In this document: positions 44,085 to 56,745 of the stretch, piece after piece
Position numbering within the stretch: position 1 is the first letter of the stretch
Layout: each line of letters starts with the position of its first letter
Origin: Elymus sibiricus
Lineage: Eukaryota > Streptophyta > Magnoliopsida > Poales > Poaceae
Direction of reading: 5' to 3'
Assembly (NCBI GenBank): GCA_039707655.1
Contig: CM077665.1
Location: 293,636,205 to 293,700,204 of the forward strand
DNA length: 64,000 nucleotides
The notes under the pieces: model-generated
What the model saw: only the letters and a program-made list of their open reading frames with translations
The model's database searches: none
Told to the model about the DNA's origin: nothing
Position numbers and translations under genes: made by a program

Positions 44085-47000
44085 TGTCAGAGAGCTAGTT
44101 TCACTTTGCTTGTTAATGCATGCATGCATGCATTTTTATTTTCTTTTGAAAAAGAAATTAGGAATGATCAATCCTCACCATTCAAATTTTTGTCAAATAA
44201 GCAATATAAAAATTGTTTCAAAGTGAACCAAGAAAATGTCCCTCGTATTCTAATAAAATATTGGAATGAGGTAAAAATGCCAACCAATATTTTGGAATCA
44301 CAGAAACATTTTAGTTTGGGCCGTTGAATTAATCAAACAATTATTTGCAATGGAATTATATTTACTATATATATAATATAGTTCCATATATTCTGAAAAT
44401 TATTATGTGGCAATGGATAAATCCACAAGTGGCTAGGTATTTTATTTAAAGCCAGAACAAATGTCAGAAATAGAAAACAAAATAAAATAGAAAAGGCAGA
44501 GCCTCACCTGGCCACTTACCTGGCCCAGGAGAGAAGTGGCCCATGTGGCCCAAGTGCCAGTCGTCCCCAAGCTCTCGCCAGGAGGACGAGGCGTGGCAGC
44601 TCACGCACGCCCGAGGCCTCCACCTCCTGCTTGCCTCGCTGCCGTCTCAGGGTCTGCCTCCTCGCCCAGGGGATGAGGATGAACCCTAGCGCATTCCGCC
44701 TTTCTCAGCACTCCCCCCCCAAGCTCTCTCCCGCGCGCAACCGAAGGCCGCCATCGCCGTCGCTCACTGACCACGCGACCTCTAGCCTCGCCGAGCTCCC
44801 CCACCTTGCTCAGTCTCCTTGTATCGAAGCTCCGGTCCTCGCTGCAGAAGAAATCAAGGCCGGGAAGCCTCGCTCTGTCGTCATCAAGCTCGTAGCCACC
44901 GTCCCTGGCCGCCGGTCGCCTCCGTCGAATTCGCGAGCCACCAAGCCTCCCCGGACCCGCCAGCAGCACCAGAAGGCCACGGTGAGCCTCCGCTTCGAAT
45001 TCTCCATGCCCCCTCGCCGTTTCCTCCCTCCAGCCGCCTGTTCCATTGTGGCCGACCGCCGGACGCTGTGCGAGATTGTCGCCGGCCTCGCTACCGGCCA
45101 CCCCCTGACCCGTGGCTGGGTCAGGTGGATGCGCGCGCTTGCGGGCAACCCTCTGGTGGCCTCAGCCTGGCCATCCGCCGCCCAGGTAGTCGCCGGCGCC
45201 GCCGTCCCGAACGGCGCCGCCGCATTGTGTGTCGCCGGCGTTGAGCTGAGGATGTGGCCGTCATTATCCCGGTTAATTAGCCACTAACCCCCCCCCCCCC
45301 CCCCCCCGCCATCAGCCACTGACACTAGGCCCCACAAGCTAAATTAACCACGTGTTTAAACTAAACCCTTTTACTTAGAGCCACAGACACTGACGCGTTG
45401 GCCCTGGTCGTCAGGTTTGACCTGGACCCGGGTCTGTTGACTTGCTGACGCAAGCATGACCTCAGGCTGACGCAAATATGCTTTTCTAGTATAAAAATAA
45501 TCCAGAAAATAGTTAAATATTTGAAAATTCATAGAAAATAATCTGCAAGTCAGATTGAAATAATTTATATATGAAAAATTATCAGAAAAATACAAGGAAT
45601 CTAATGGTACCATTTTCATGCATGTTAGAGCAATCTAAATAGGAAAACATGGATATTTTGTTCAAATGCAATATGTAACTTCACATATGGAGTTTGAATT
45701 TGAACCTTAGGTTCAAACCAACTTCATCTAAACCAGTTGATAGATGCATTAGCTCAAAGACATCATATTGCCATGCCATTATCATGCATCATAGTGAAGT
45801 ATTGGCCATGCTTAATTTGTACCTTGTTGATGTTGTCGCTAGATTTGTGAGACGTAGTTATCGACGACATCGAAGAACAGCTGAGTTCTTCCGATAAACA
45901 AGCAAGCAACCCTCCGTGAGCATTCCAATATAATCCCACTCTCTCACTCTTGCTCTCATTTCAATGCATTAGGACAAACGATTCAACTGTTACTTGTGTT
46001 CCGGTAGTTGAACCCACTCCTTTGCATGACCTATCATTGTCATAGTAAATAGCTGAACCAAGCAACCTAGCATAGCTGGTAGATGCTTGAGCTATGTTGT
46101 GCCATTACCTGTTATGCTTGCTATGCTTAGAGTTGTGTCAGGTCTGATTCATCTAGGTGATGAACCGGAGTGAAATGGATGTGTTCTGATGATGAGAGTT
46201 AAGTGTTGAACCTGTTTTGGTAAAGGTAGCGATGAGAGGCCATGTAGGAGTACATGGTGGGTTGTCTCATTGAAACCGCTCATAGGAACTGAGTTCCGTG
46301 TTTGTGTTCCAAGACTAGCTACTACCGCATATTGGGTTCCGGTAACTCGCCCCCTCTCGGCCTATTAACCTACCATGTTCTCTGCCTAGGAGTCGAACTA
46401 GTTCGAAATGTTTATAGGATGTGGCCGGGCCTACGAAGTGAATGAACGGCCCAACCGGGACCGGCTTGGGGCCCTGCACACAACTTCTGAGTCCGAATCG
46501 TGAAACACGGCCGGATTCTCGATTGTGGTAACCAACTCACTTAGGCGACTGCCTTGGGCTAGAGTCGTTGAAGGTTAACGTCCGTGGCCGACTCCCTCGC
46601 TGGGCTTCCGCTTGAAGGTTGCCGAGGTGCCTTTTTACGTGCACATGGCGATAAGTGGCGGGAGCATGTGTGACGAAGTACACCCTGTAGGGTAATCTAT
46701 CTATTCCAATTGCCGCGTCCGCCGATATGAACTACTTGGAGACTTGCATTGTTCATAGACAACTTTAATGGATACTCTAAAATGCTCCAGATAAGTGTGA
46801 GTGCTATGGGTGGCTTCTCGTAGTTAGACGAGAGAGGATCCATAGTGGTATATTGATGTAGTGAATATGTGGACTCGTGTGTGCTCTCTCGTAGGGAGAC
46901 GAGAGGGTAACGATACTTTGGATACATTGTCGTAGTCTAGTTTAGCCAAAGGTCAAAGCAAGCATTCTGCAGTAAACCCCACAATTCCGTTCTTGATACA

Positions 47001-47954
47001 TGATGCATAAGTAGATAGTTCTAATGTAAGACTTGCTGAGTACCTTCGTACTCACTATTACTTATTTATGCTTTTGCAGAGATAGACGTTGTTCACTTTA
47101 TGTTCTTCTTGATGTTGACATCGATGGATTAGCTTGGGAACCTAGACAGCAGTCTGGCTCCTTTGGTAGGGTCGTTGTAGATTTTCAGGCTCTTCCAGCC
47201 GCTTTTCTTAGATGTCTGTACCCAGACATGTAACTTCCGCTTGTTGTTGTATGCTCCGAATGTTGGGTCATGTGGCCCCCCTTCTTGTAACATTATACTA
47301 TGTTGGCTCTTCGGAGCCTTCTAAATTAATGTTATGTTGTAGAGTTTTGTTGTGATGCCATGTTGTATCTACGCATATCATGCATAATGCGTGTATGGTT
47401 GAAATGCTTTGGTATGTGTGGGATTCGACACCTAGCTATATACCTTTAGTAGCCTACTTTACAAGGAAATGCCTCTTTGTGCTTCCACCGAGCCTTGGTA
47501 GCTTGCTACTGCTCCGGACACATTGATTGACCGGCGTGTATCCTTCTTTGCTGCTATGTCTGTCCCTTCGGGGAAATGTCTCGCAGTGTAATGGACTCCC
47601 TATAGCCTGGTATGACTCTTCTATGTACCGTTGATGACAGATATGTCTCACGACGTAATGGAGTCCATGTAGCTTGCTACGACTCGTCTACACATGCTGA
47701 TGACCGAAACCTACATTGCTGGGTTATGTATGCATGTCCCTGTACGGTTGTGCCACTTGGGTCTATAACTAGTCATGTCAACCCGGGTTCTTTGACATAC
47801 GATTGCTAGCGACATATTCATATACTAAGCCAAAAGGCGCAAATGGTCCCGGCCAAGGTAAGGTGGCAGCCGTGGGATTACCGTGCGTGAGGCCGCAATG
47901 TGATATGTTGTGTTACATGCTAGATTCGTATGGCTTAGGATCGGGGTCCCGACA
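44085..47954 (+). repeat. 5' LTR of the chromovirus
   Basis: Starts TGTCAGAGAGCTAGTTTCAC and ends GGGGTCCCGACA. It has a GC-rich segment around 44500-45260 and AT-rich flanks. ATGCATGCATGCATGC occurs near the start. A poly-C run of about 19 near 45288 is only 6 C in the other LTR. ORFs inside the LTR (for example 44631-45287) have no recognisable domain and a counterpart in the other LTR, and I do not treat them as genes. Confidence 0.9.
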
Positions 47955-47957
47955 GCG

Positions 47958-47970
47958 TTGGTATCAGAGC
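47958..47970 (+). other. primer-binding site of the chromovirus
   Basis: TTGGTATCAGAGC lies three bases after the LTR end, a perfect initiator-Met tRNA site. Confidence 0.9.
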
Positions 47971-48415
47971 TCAACTGTCTGTCGGTTTACAAAGCCAAAC
48001 TGGTCGATGTTGAGTCTAGTAATGCTTTAGTTATATAAGGGAATTGATCGTGGAAGGGAACGCAGGGCTCTTTTTACTCCTTTCCTTGTGTCACTCTATT
48101 CTGAGTCACCCTCTTCCTTTCTACAGGGATTAAGGATTAGGCTTCTTACCTATATGCTAGGATGACGAGTTACTGGACCACAGACTTATAGAATGGTTGT
48201 TTGTGTCAAGTCGTGTCCCATTAGAGTCGTGAGAAGTGATGTCTATGTTCTCGTTGTGTCTTAAAACCATGATGTTGAGTTGTTATGCTGCCCAAATCTT
48301 GTGCAGGTTGCCTCATATTTCATACCCGTACAACCATTATGCTGTCCGAGTTCTTCTAGGTTTAGGTATGTTCTAGTGTTCTTCCTTGTTCTGAACCCTG
48401 GTTGTTTCCTTTAGG
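47971..48415 (+). other. untranslated leader of the chromovirus
   Basis: No long frame. It runs from the primer site to the gag ATG and would hold packaging signals, none of which I can point to. Confidence 0.5.
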
Positions 48416-49420
48416 ATGTCGCCAGTAACCCGGAGATCTACTGGTCGTGGTCAGAACCATGGAGATGGTAGGGATGAAGAAGATCCTCCCAACCAGCCTC
48501 TGTTGGCGGAGGTTATGCTAGAAGTTGAGAGGAACAAGCGTGCCACCAACCGTCTGTTGGAGCACATCGAGCAGAATATAGCTCGTCGTCGCAATGAGCT
48601 AGTATCCATCAGAGAATTCATCAAGTTGCAACCGCCCACCTTCCAGCACTCCATTGAGACATTGGATGCAGATGATTGGCTTCGCAGTATCAGCAGTAAG
48701 CTGCGTTATGAAAACGTGGCTGAAGGAGACAAGGTTACCTATGCCACATATCACCTTGAAGGTTCCGCCAGCCTATGGTGGGAGAACTTCGAGGCCATGC
48801 GACCTGCAGGCCAAGCTATTTCATGGAAGGAATTCTGTGAGGCCTTCCGTGAGCATCATATCCCCCAGGCCCTGATAGATCGTAAGCAAGAGGAATTTTG
48901 TAACCTGGCCCAAGGCAAGATGGATGTGGATGCCTATAGCCGTGAATTTGGACGCCTTGCGCGTTATGCACCTGAAGAAGTATCCACAGATCCCAAGAAG
49001 CAAGCAAGGTTCTGGAAAGGTCTCGACCCAGAGCTACGTCGTGACCTCAATTTGCATGAGTTCACTACCTTCCAGGTTCTTGTGAACAAAGCCATCCAAG
49101 CAGAAACTGGTAGGATGACCTATGAGGAATCTCGCAAGCGCAACTGTGATTTTGGGTCATCCTCAGTCTCTATATCTCAGAGGCGTAGATTATGGATACC
49201 GAACACCGCTCTCCCTTCGGGATATGCACCGAGGCCATCCTATGTGGCGCCTCGTTTGCCGATGCCATGTGTTCCCTAGAAGAATCTCATCAACTGGATC
49301 ATCAACCCAGATCCACGACCCATTCATGGAGCATGCTTCAAGTGCAGTCAGCCTGGACACTATTCAAAGAATTGCCCTTTGCGAGAAAATGTTCCATCCT
49401 CTTCAAACAATGTTGCCGGT
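48416..49420 (+). pseudogene. gag, chromovirus
   Basis: ATG 48416 (MSPVTRRSTGRGQNHGDG). The gag core shows KLQPPTFQHSIETLDADDWL, YHLEGSASLWWENFEA and SWKEFCEAFREHHIPQALID, then FNRL-type text. A TAG at 49277-49279 interrupts, but the same frame continues to an intact zinc knuckle [15 protein letters not shown] (49352-49396). It forms the particle and binds RNA. The only lesion in gag is the one stop. Confidence 0.88.
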
Positions 49421-50629
49421 CGTGGCAAGCCCCCAATTAAGAAGTTTAATGCCAGGTCAGTAGTGTATACTCGTGGATGTGTGCACAATGTAACTACAGA
49501 AGAAGCTCAAGATGATGCTGACGTTGTGCTTAAGACGCTTCTTGTCAATTCTCATCCAGCTTCAGTTCTATTTGACTCTGGAGCATCCCACTCTTTCATC
49601 TCTGAAAGGTATGCCCTGTCGCATGATATGTCCTTTGATATTACGCCAACTCCTTTGGAAGTTCAAACTCCAGGTTCTAGATGGCAAACTACTAGAGTGA
49701 GCCATGGAAATCAAATCCTTGTTGATGCTTTGGTGTTCCTTGCTTCTTTGATAGCTCTCAAGTCTTTGAACATCAATATCATTTTGGGGATGGACTGGAT
49801 GACAGCTCGTCATGCCAAAACTGATTGTTTCACTAGGTCTGTTCAGCTTACCCATCCTTCTGGCCAGATAGTCAATGTCCAAACCCATATTCCAGAAGGT
49901 CGGATATATTCCCTCAATGCCAATCCTCTTCCAGAGCTTGAAAACATCCCGGTAGTCCGTGACTTCCCGGATGTCTTTACAGAAGAACTGCTAGGTGTTC
50001 CACCTGACAAAGAAGTAGAGTTTGTCATAGACCTTATTCCAGGAACCGCTCCAATTGCTAGGAGACCGTATAAGATGTCACCCCAAGAGTTGGCTGAGCT
50101 TAAAATCCAACTCGATGAATCTTTGAAGAAAGGTTTCATCTGTCCCAGCTCTTCTCCATGGGCTTGTCCTGTCCTCTTCATCAAGAAGAAGGATGGTACG
50201 GATCGGATGGTTGTCGATTATCAACCGGTTAACCTGGTCACGATAAAGAACAAATATCCGCTCCCCAGGATCAACGATCTGTATGATCAGCTCGCCGGAT
50301 CTGCAGTCTTTTCCAAGATGGATTTGAGATTAGGTTATCATCAAATCAAAATTAGGAACGGGGACATTCCTAAGATGGCTTTCATCACTCGTTATGGCCA
50401 ATATGAGTACACCGTCATGTCCTTCGGCCTAACCAATGCCCGAGCCACCTTCTCCCGCTTAATGAATTTGATCTTCATGGAGTATCTGGACAAATTTGTT
50501 GTGGTTTATCTCGATGATATCCTCATATACTCGAAGAACGAAGAAGAACATGCTGAGCATCTTAGGCTAGTATTGATGAAACTTCGAGAGCACCACCTTT
50601 ACGCCAAATTCCCCAAGTGCGAATTCTAG
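49421..50629 (+). pseudogene. protease and reverse transcriptase (N-terminal part), chromovirus
   Basis: Same frame as gag. Protease: [13 protein letters not shown] with the catalytic Asp at 49574, and IILGMDWM. Linker with [107 protein letters not shown] and catalytic [11 protein letters not shown] (YLDD at 50507-50518). A TAG at 50627-50629 replaces the Trp expected in KCEFW. Active-site residues look intact. Confidence 0.9.
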
Positions 50630-51667
50630 TTGCCAGAAGTGACATATCTAGGCCACGTAATCTCTGCGAAAGGTATTGTTGTCAATCCCGAGAGAGTTCA
50701 AGCTGTTCTTGATTGGACTCCACCTGAATCGGTGAAGCAAGTTAGGAGTTTCCTTGGCTTAGCAAGCTACTATCGCCGCTTCGTTGAGAACTTCTCCAAA
50801 GTTGCTAAACCTCTAAATGAACTTCTCAGGAAAGATAAGAAGTTTGAGTGGACTCCAAAGTGTGAGGAAAGTTTTAAGGAGTTGAAAAGACGACTGACTA
50901 TTGCCCCTGTACTTGTACCCCTGGATTTCACAAAGGACTTTATTATCTACTATGATGTCTCGCGACAAGGTGTAGGTTGCATTCTTATGCATGATCGTCA
51001 TGTGATTGCCTACACATCTCGACAGTTGTGTCCACATGAGGAGAATTATCCAACACACGATCTGGAACTTGCCGCTGTAGTTCATGCACTTGTCACTTGG
51101 CGACATTACCTCCTGGGTAATCGTTGCGAAATATACACCGATCACCAGAGTCTCAAGCATATATTCACCCAACCAGATTTGAATCTTAGGCAAAGACGGT
51201 GGATTGAGTTGATTACAGACTACGACTTAGGAATATCTTACACCCAAGGCAAAGCCAGAGTCATGGCTGATGCACTAAGTCGTAAATCGTATTGTAACAA
51301 CCTCATGTTGCTACAAAGTCAACCACTTCTCCACGAGGAATTTCGTAAGTTGAATCTTCACATTGTTCCTCAAGGATTCCTTTCTACCATGGTGGCGAAA
51401 GCGACTCTTCAGGATCAGATCATTGTTGCCCAGAAGCAGGATACGGGAATTTCCCGGATCAAGAGCAACATTGCCAAGGGAGTTGCTCGTTCCTTCTCGG
51501 TAGATGATCAAGGTGTTGTATTCTTTGAGAACCGCTTGGTGGTTCCCAAGAAGCAACAACTTCGAGAGATGATCCTTAAGGAAGCTCATGAATCTCCTCT
51601 CATGATTCATCCCGGTAGTACTAAGATGTATCAGGACCTACGCCAGAGGTTCTGGTGGACCGGATGA
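50630..51667 (+). pseudogene. reverse transcriptase end, RNase H and integrase zinc finger, chromovirus
   Basis: Same frame, after the TAG. It has [36 protein letters not shown] (RT thumb and connection), [47 protein letters not shown] and [11 protein letters not shown] (RNase H). The integrase His-His finger then starts ([20 protein letters not shown]). TGA at 51665 ends it; the integrase continues one frame over from about 51655, so a single-base indel lies there. Confidence 0.88.
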
Positions 51668-52380
51668 AAAGAGAAATCGCTCAATTCATTGCTAACTGCG
51701 ATGTCTGTCGTCGCGTTAAAGCAGAGCATCAAAGGCCTGCTGGCACCCTTCAGCCCTTGGCTATTCCCAAGTGTAAATGGGATAAGGTCGGTATGGATTT
51801 CATCACCAGCTTTCCAAAGACTAAGAAAGGGAACGATGCCATCTTCGTGGTCATCGACCGCCTTTTGAAGGTTGCTCATTTCCTTCTTGTTCGAGAGAGT
51901 ATAACTGCTAGTCAGTTAGCAGATCTATATATTTCTCGAATAGTTTCTCTTCATGGTGTTCCTCTAGAGATCAATTCAGACCGTGGAAGTCTTTTCACCT
52001 CTCGATTTTGGGAAAGTTTCCAGAATGCTATGGGAACCCATCTCTCCTTTAGCACCGCTTATCAACCTCAGTCAAGTGGTCAAGTCGAAAGAGTCAATCA
52101 AATTTTCGAAGATATGCTCAGAGCCTGTGTTATCTCATTCAGAATGAATTGGGAGAAATGTCTTCTGTTTACCGAATTTGCTTATAACAACAGCTTCTAG
52201 TCTAGTCTGGGCAAAGCTCCTTTCGAAGTTCTGTATGGATGAAGATGTCGAACGCCATTAAACTGGTCAGAAACCGGTGAAAGACAATTATTTGGACCGG
52301 ATATGATTCAGGAGGCAGAAGAGCAAGTTCGCATCATTCGTGAGAATTTTGAAAACCAACCAATCTCGTCAAAAGAGTCA
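51655..52380 (+). pseudogene. integrase core, chromovirus
   Basis: Shifted frame: CDVCRRVKAEHQRPAG completes the HHCC finger. VGMDFITSFPKTKKGNDAIF, LEINSDRGSLFTSRFWESF and STAYQPQSSGQVERVNQIFE carry the D, D and E of the catalytic triad. A TAG at 52198 and a TGA near 52238 (LYG*RCRTPL) follow, and another frame change occurs at about 52360. Confidence 0.85.
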
Positions 52381-52867
52381 ATATGATCGTCGTCATAAGG
52401 ACGTAAGTTATGAAGTTGATGAGAAGGCTTACCTTCGGGTTACGCCTCTCTAGGGTACCCATCGCTTCAGTATCAAAGGCAAATTAGCTCCTCGTTACAT
52501 TGGTCCTTTTTGCATTCTCGCCAAACGAGGAGAGGTTGCCTACCAATTGGAACTACCCCCACAGCTTTCCAAAGTTCATGATGTGTTCCACGTTTCTCAA
52601 CTCAGGCGTTGCTTCAAGGATCCTGTCCGCGAAGTAGACCACGAAACGCTTGATCTTCAAGATGATCTCTCATATCGAGAATATCATGTTTGTATTCTCG
52701 ATGAAGTCGAGCCCAGCAATCGACGTCGCAGCATCAAGTTTCACAAGGTTCAGTGGTCCCACCATTCCGAGGATGAAGCAACCTGGGAGCGTGAAGATCG
52801 TCTTCGGCTTGAGTACCCTGCACTCTTCCCGACTACTCCTGAATCTCGGGACGAGATTCTTGTTTAG
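52381..52867 (+). pseudogene. integrase C-terminus with chromodomain, chromovirus
   Basis: GKLAPRYIGPFCILAKRGEV and QLSKVHDVFHVSQLRRCFKD form the GPF/Y-type C-terminal domain. After a linker comes the chromodomain, YREYHVCILDEVE, IKFHKVQWSHHSEDEATWER and EYPALF, ending at 52867. A stop lies near 52451. Chromodomains steer chromovirus insertion toward modified histones, which fits the heterochromatin-like surroundings. Confidence 0.88.
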
Positions 52868-52878
52868 TGGGGGTGAGT
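52868..52878 (+). other. polypurine tract of the chromovirus
   Basis: TGGGGGTGAGT directly precedes the 3' LTR start TGTCAC. Confidence 0.75.
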
Positions 52879-55800
52879 TGTCACAGCCCTAGTTTCACTT
52901 TGCTTGTTAATGCATTCATGCATGCATTTTTATTTTCTTTTGAAAAAGAAATGAGGAATGATCAAGTCTCAAGATTCAATTTTTTGTCAAATAAGCAATA
53001 TAAAAATTGTTTCAAAGTGAACCAAGAAAATGTCCCTGGTATTCTAATAAAATATTGGAATGAGGTAAACATGCCAACCAATATTTTGGAATCACAGAAA
53101 CATTTTAGTTTGGGACTTTGAATTAATGAAACAATTATTTGCAATGGAATGATATTTACTATATATATAATAAAGTTCCATATATTCTGAAAATTATTAT
53201 GTGAATCCACTTAGCCCACATAAATATTTCCAGGATTTCTACAAGTGGCTAGGTATTTATTTAAAGCCAGAACAAATGTCAGAAATAGAAATCAAAATAA
53301 AATTGAAAAGGCAGAGCCTCACCTGGCCACTTACCTGGCCCAAGAGAGAAGTGGCCCATATGGCCCAACTGCCAGTCGTCCCAAAGCTCACGACAGGTGG
53401 ACATAGCGTGGCAGCTCGCGCATGCCCGAGGCCTCCACCTCCTGCCTTCCTGCATCACTGCCGTCTCTGGGTCTGCCTCCTCGCCCAGGGGATGAGGATG
53501 AACCCTAGCGCATTCCCCCTCTCTCAGCTCTCTCTCTTCCCCCCCCCCCCCGAGCTCTCTCCCGCGCGCAACCGAAGGCCGCCATCGCCGCCGCTCACTG
53601 ACCACACGACCTCTAGCCTCGCCGAGCTCCCCCACCTTGCCTAGTCTCCTTGTCTCGAAGCTCCGGTCCTCGCTGTACAGGAAATCAAGGCAGGGAAGCT
53701 TCGCTCCGTCGCCATCGAGCTCGTAGCCGCCGTTCCTGGCCGCCGGTCGCCTCCGTCGAATTCGCGAGCTACCGAGCATCCCCGGACCCGCTAGCAGCAC
53801 CAGAAGGCCGCGGTGAGCCTCCGCTTCGAATTCCCCATGCCCCCTCGCCGTTTCCTCCCCCAGCTGCCTGTTCCATTGTGGCTGACCGCCGTCCGCCGTG
53901 CGAGATCATCGCCGGCCTTGCTACCGGCCACCCCCTGACCCATGGCTGGGTCAGGTGGATGCGCGCACTTGGGGGCTACCCTCTGGTGGCCTCGGCCTGT
54001 CCATCCGCCGTCCCGAACGCCGCCGGTGTGCTGTGTGTCGCCGTCATTGAGCTGATGATGTGTCCGTCATTAGCCCGGTTAATTAGCCACTAACCCCCCA
54101 CCATCAGCCACTGACACTGGGCCCCACAAGCTAAATTAACCATGGGTTTAAACTAAACCCTTTTACTTACAGCCACACACACTGATGCATGGGCCCTGGT
54201 CGTCAGGTTTGACCTGGACCCGGGTCTGTGGACTTGCTGACGCAAGCATGACCTCAGGCTGACGCAAATATGCTTTTCTAGTATAAAAATAATCCAGAAA
54301 ATAGTTAAATATTTGAAAATTCATAGAAAATAATCTGTACGTCAGATTGAAATATTTATATATGAAAAATTATCAGAAAAATACAAGGAATCTGATGGTA
54401 CCATTTTCATGCATGTTAGAGCAATCTAAATAGGAAAACATGGACATTTTGTTCAAATGCAATATGTAACTTCACATATGGAGTTTGAATTTGAACCTTA
54501 GGTTCAAACCAACTTCATCTAAACATGTTGATAGATGCATTAGCTCAAACACATCATATTGCCATGCCATTATCATGCATCATAGTGAAGCATTTTCCGT
54601 GCTTAATTTGTACCTTGTTGATCTTGTCGATAGACTTGCGAGACGTAGTTATCAATGACATCGAAGAACAGCTGAGTTCTTCCGATAAACAGGCAAGCAA
54701 CACCCCTTGAGCATTCCGATATAATCCCACTCCCTCGCTCTTGCTCTCATTTCAATGCATGAGGACAAACGATTCAACTGTTACTTGTGTTCCGGTAGTT
54801 GAACCCACTCCTTTGCATGACCTGTCATTGTCACAGTAAATAGATGAACCAACGAACCTAGCATACCGGGTAGATGCTTGAGCCATGTTGTGCCATTACC
54901 TGTTATGCTTGCTATGCTTAGTGTTGTGTCAGGTATGATTCATCTAGGTGATGAACCGGAGTGAAATCGATGTGTTCTGATGATGAGAGTTAAGTGTTGA
55001 ACCTGTTTTGGTAAAGGTAGCGATGAGAGGCCATGTAGGAGTACATGGTGGGTTGTCTCATTGAAACCGCTCATAGGAACTGAGTTTCGTGTTTGTGTTC
55101 CAAGACTAGCTACTACCGCACATTGGGTTCGGGTAACTCGACCCCTCTCGGCCTATTAACCTACCCTGTTCTCTGCCCAGGAGTCGTACTAGTTTGGTAC
55201 GTTGATAGGATGTGGCCGGGCCTTCGAAGTGAATGAATGGCCCAACCGGGACCGGCTTGGGGCCCTGCACACAACTTCTGAGTCCGAATCGTGAAACACG
55301 GCCGAATTCAAGATTGTGGTAACCAACTCAGTTAGGGGACTGCCTTGGGCTAGAGTCGTGGAAGGTTAACGTCCGTGGCCGACTCCCTTGCTGGGTTTCC
55401 ACTTGAAAGTTGCCGAGGTGCCTGTGTCCGTGGATAAGTGGCGGGAGCATGTGTGACGAAGTACACCCCTGCAGGGTAATCTATCTATTCGAATAGCCGC
55501 ATCCGTGGATATGGACTACTTGGAGACTTGCATTGTTCATAGACAACTTTAACGGATACTCTAAAATGCTCCAGATAAGTGTGAGTGCTATGGGTGGCTT
55601 CTCGTAGGAAGACGAGAGAGGATCCATAGTCGTGTATTGATGTGGTGAATATGGTGGCTCGTGTGTGCTCTCTCGTAGGGAGACGAGAGGGTAACGATAC
55701 TTTGGATACATTGTCGTAGTCTAGTTTAGCCAAATGTCAAAGCTGGCATTCTGCAGTAAACCCCACAATTCCATTCTTGATACATGATGCATAAGTAGAT

Positions 55801-56740
55801 AGTTCTGATGTAAGACTTGCTGAGTACCTTCGTACTCACTGTTGCTTATTTACGCTTTTGCGGAGATAGACGTTGTTCACTTTATGTTCTTGTTGACGTT
55901 GACATCGACGGATTAGCTTGGGAACCCACATAGCAGTCTGGCTCCTTTGGTAGGGTCATTATAGCTTTTCAGGATCTTCCAGCCACTTTTATTAGATGTC
56001 TGTACCCAGACATGTAACTTCCGCTTGTTGTTGTATGCTCTAAATGTTGGGTCATGTGACCCCCCTTCTTGTAACATTATACTATGTTGGCTCATTGGAG
56101 CCTTCCAAATAAATGTTATGTTGTAGAGTTTTGTTGTGATGCCATGTTGTATCTATGCATATCGTGCATAATGCGTGTATGGTTGAAATGCATTGGTATG
56201 TGTGGGATTCGACACCTAGCTGTATACCTTTAGTAGCCTACTTTACGGGGAAATGCCTCTTTGTGCTTCCACCGAGCCTTGGTAGCTTGCTACTGCTCCG
56301 GACACATTGATTGACCAGCGTGTGTCGTTCTTTGCTATTGTGTTTGTCCCTTCGGGGAAATGTCTCGCAGTGTAATGGAGTCCCTGTAGCTTGCCATGAC
56401 TCGTCTACGTACCGTTGATGAAAGATATGTCTCACAACGTAATGGAGTCCATGTAGATTGCTACGACTCGTCTATACACGCTGATGACCGACACCTGCAT
56501 TGTTGGGTTATGTATGCCTGTCCTTGTACGGTTGTGACACTTGGGTCTATAACTAGTCATGTCACCCCGAGTTCTTTGACATACGATTACTAGCGACATA
56601 TTCGTATTCGTGAGCCAAAAGGCGCAACCGGTCTCGGCCAAGGTAAGGTAGAAGCCGTGGGGATTACCGTGCGTGAGGCCGCAATGTGATATGATGTGTT
56701 ACATGCTAGATTCGTATGGCTTATGATCGGGGTCCCGACA
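52879..56740 (+). repeat. 3' LTR of the chromovirus
   Basis: 3,862 bp from TGTCACAGCCCTAGTT to GGGGTCCCGACA, colinear with 44085-47954. Indels relative to the 5' LTR include about 15 bp near 53200-53240 and a shorter poly-C near 54090, plus a separate C run near 53541. The TTCGG duplication follows. Confidence 0.9.
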
Positions 56741-56745
56741 TTCGG

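Larger units (their letters stand above)
44085..56740 (+). mobile_element. Tekay/Del-type Ty3/gypsy chromovirus, 12.66 kb
   Basis: Complete element on the plus strand: LTR 44085-47954, primer site, gag, protease, reverse transcriptase, RNase H, integrase with C-terminal chromodomain, polypurine tract, LTR 52879-56740. The perfect 5-bp duplication TTCGG flanks it. LTRs of 3,870 and 3,862 bp are long for the group. The two LTRs differ by scattered substitutions and a few indels. The polyprotein has two TAG codons, then a frame change and more stops, so it is not autonomous now, but the structure is otherwise whole. Confidence 0.93.

Noticed and set aside
44631..45287. A 218-codon GC-rich ORF resembling a host exon
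   Set aside because: It sits wholly within the chromovirus LTR, is matched by similar frames in the other LTR (about 53201-54093), and has no domain.
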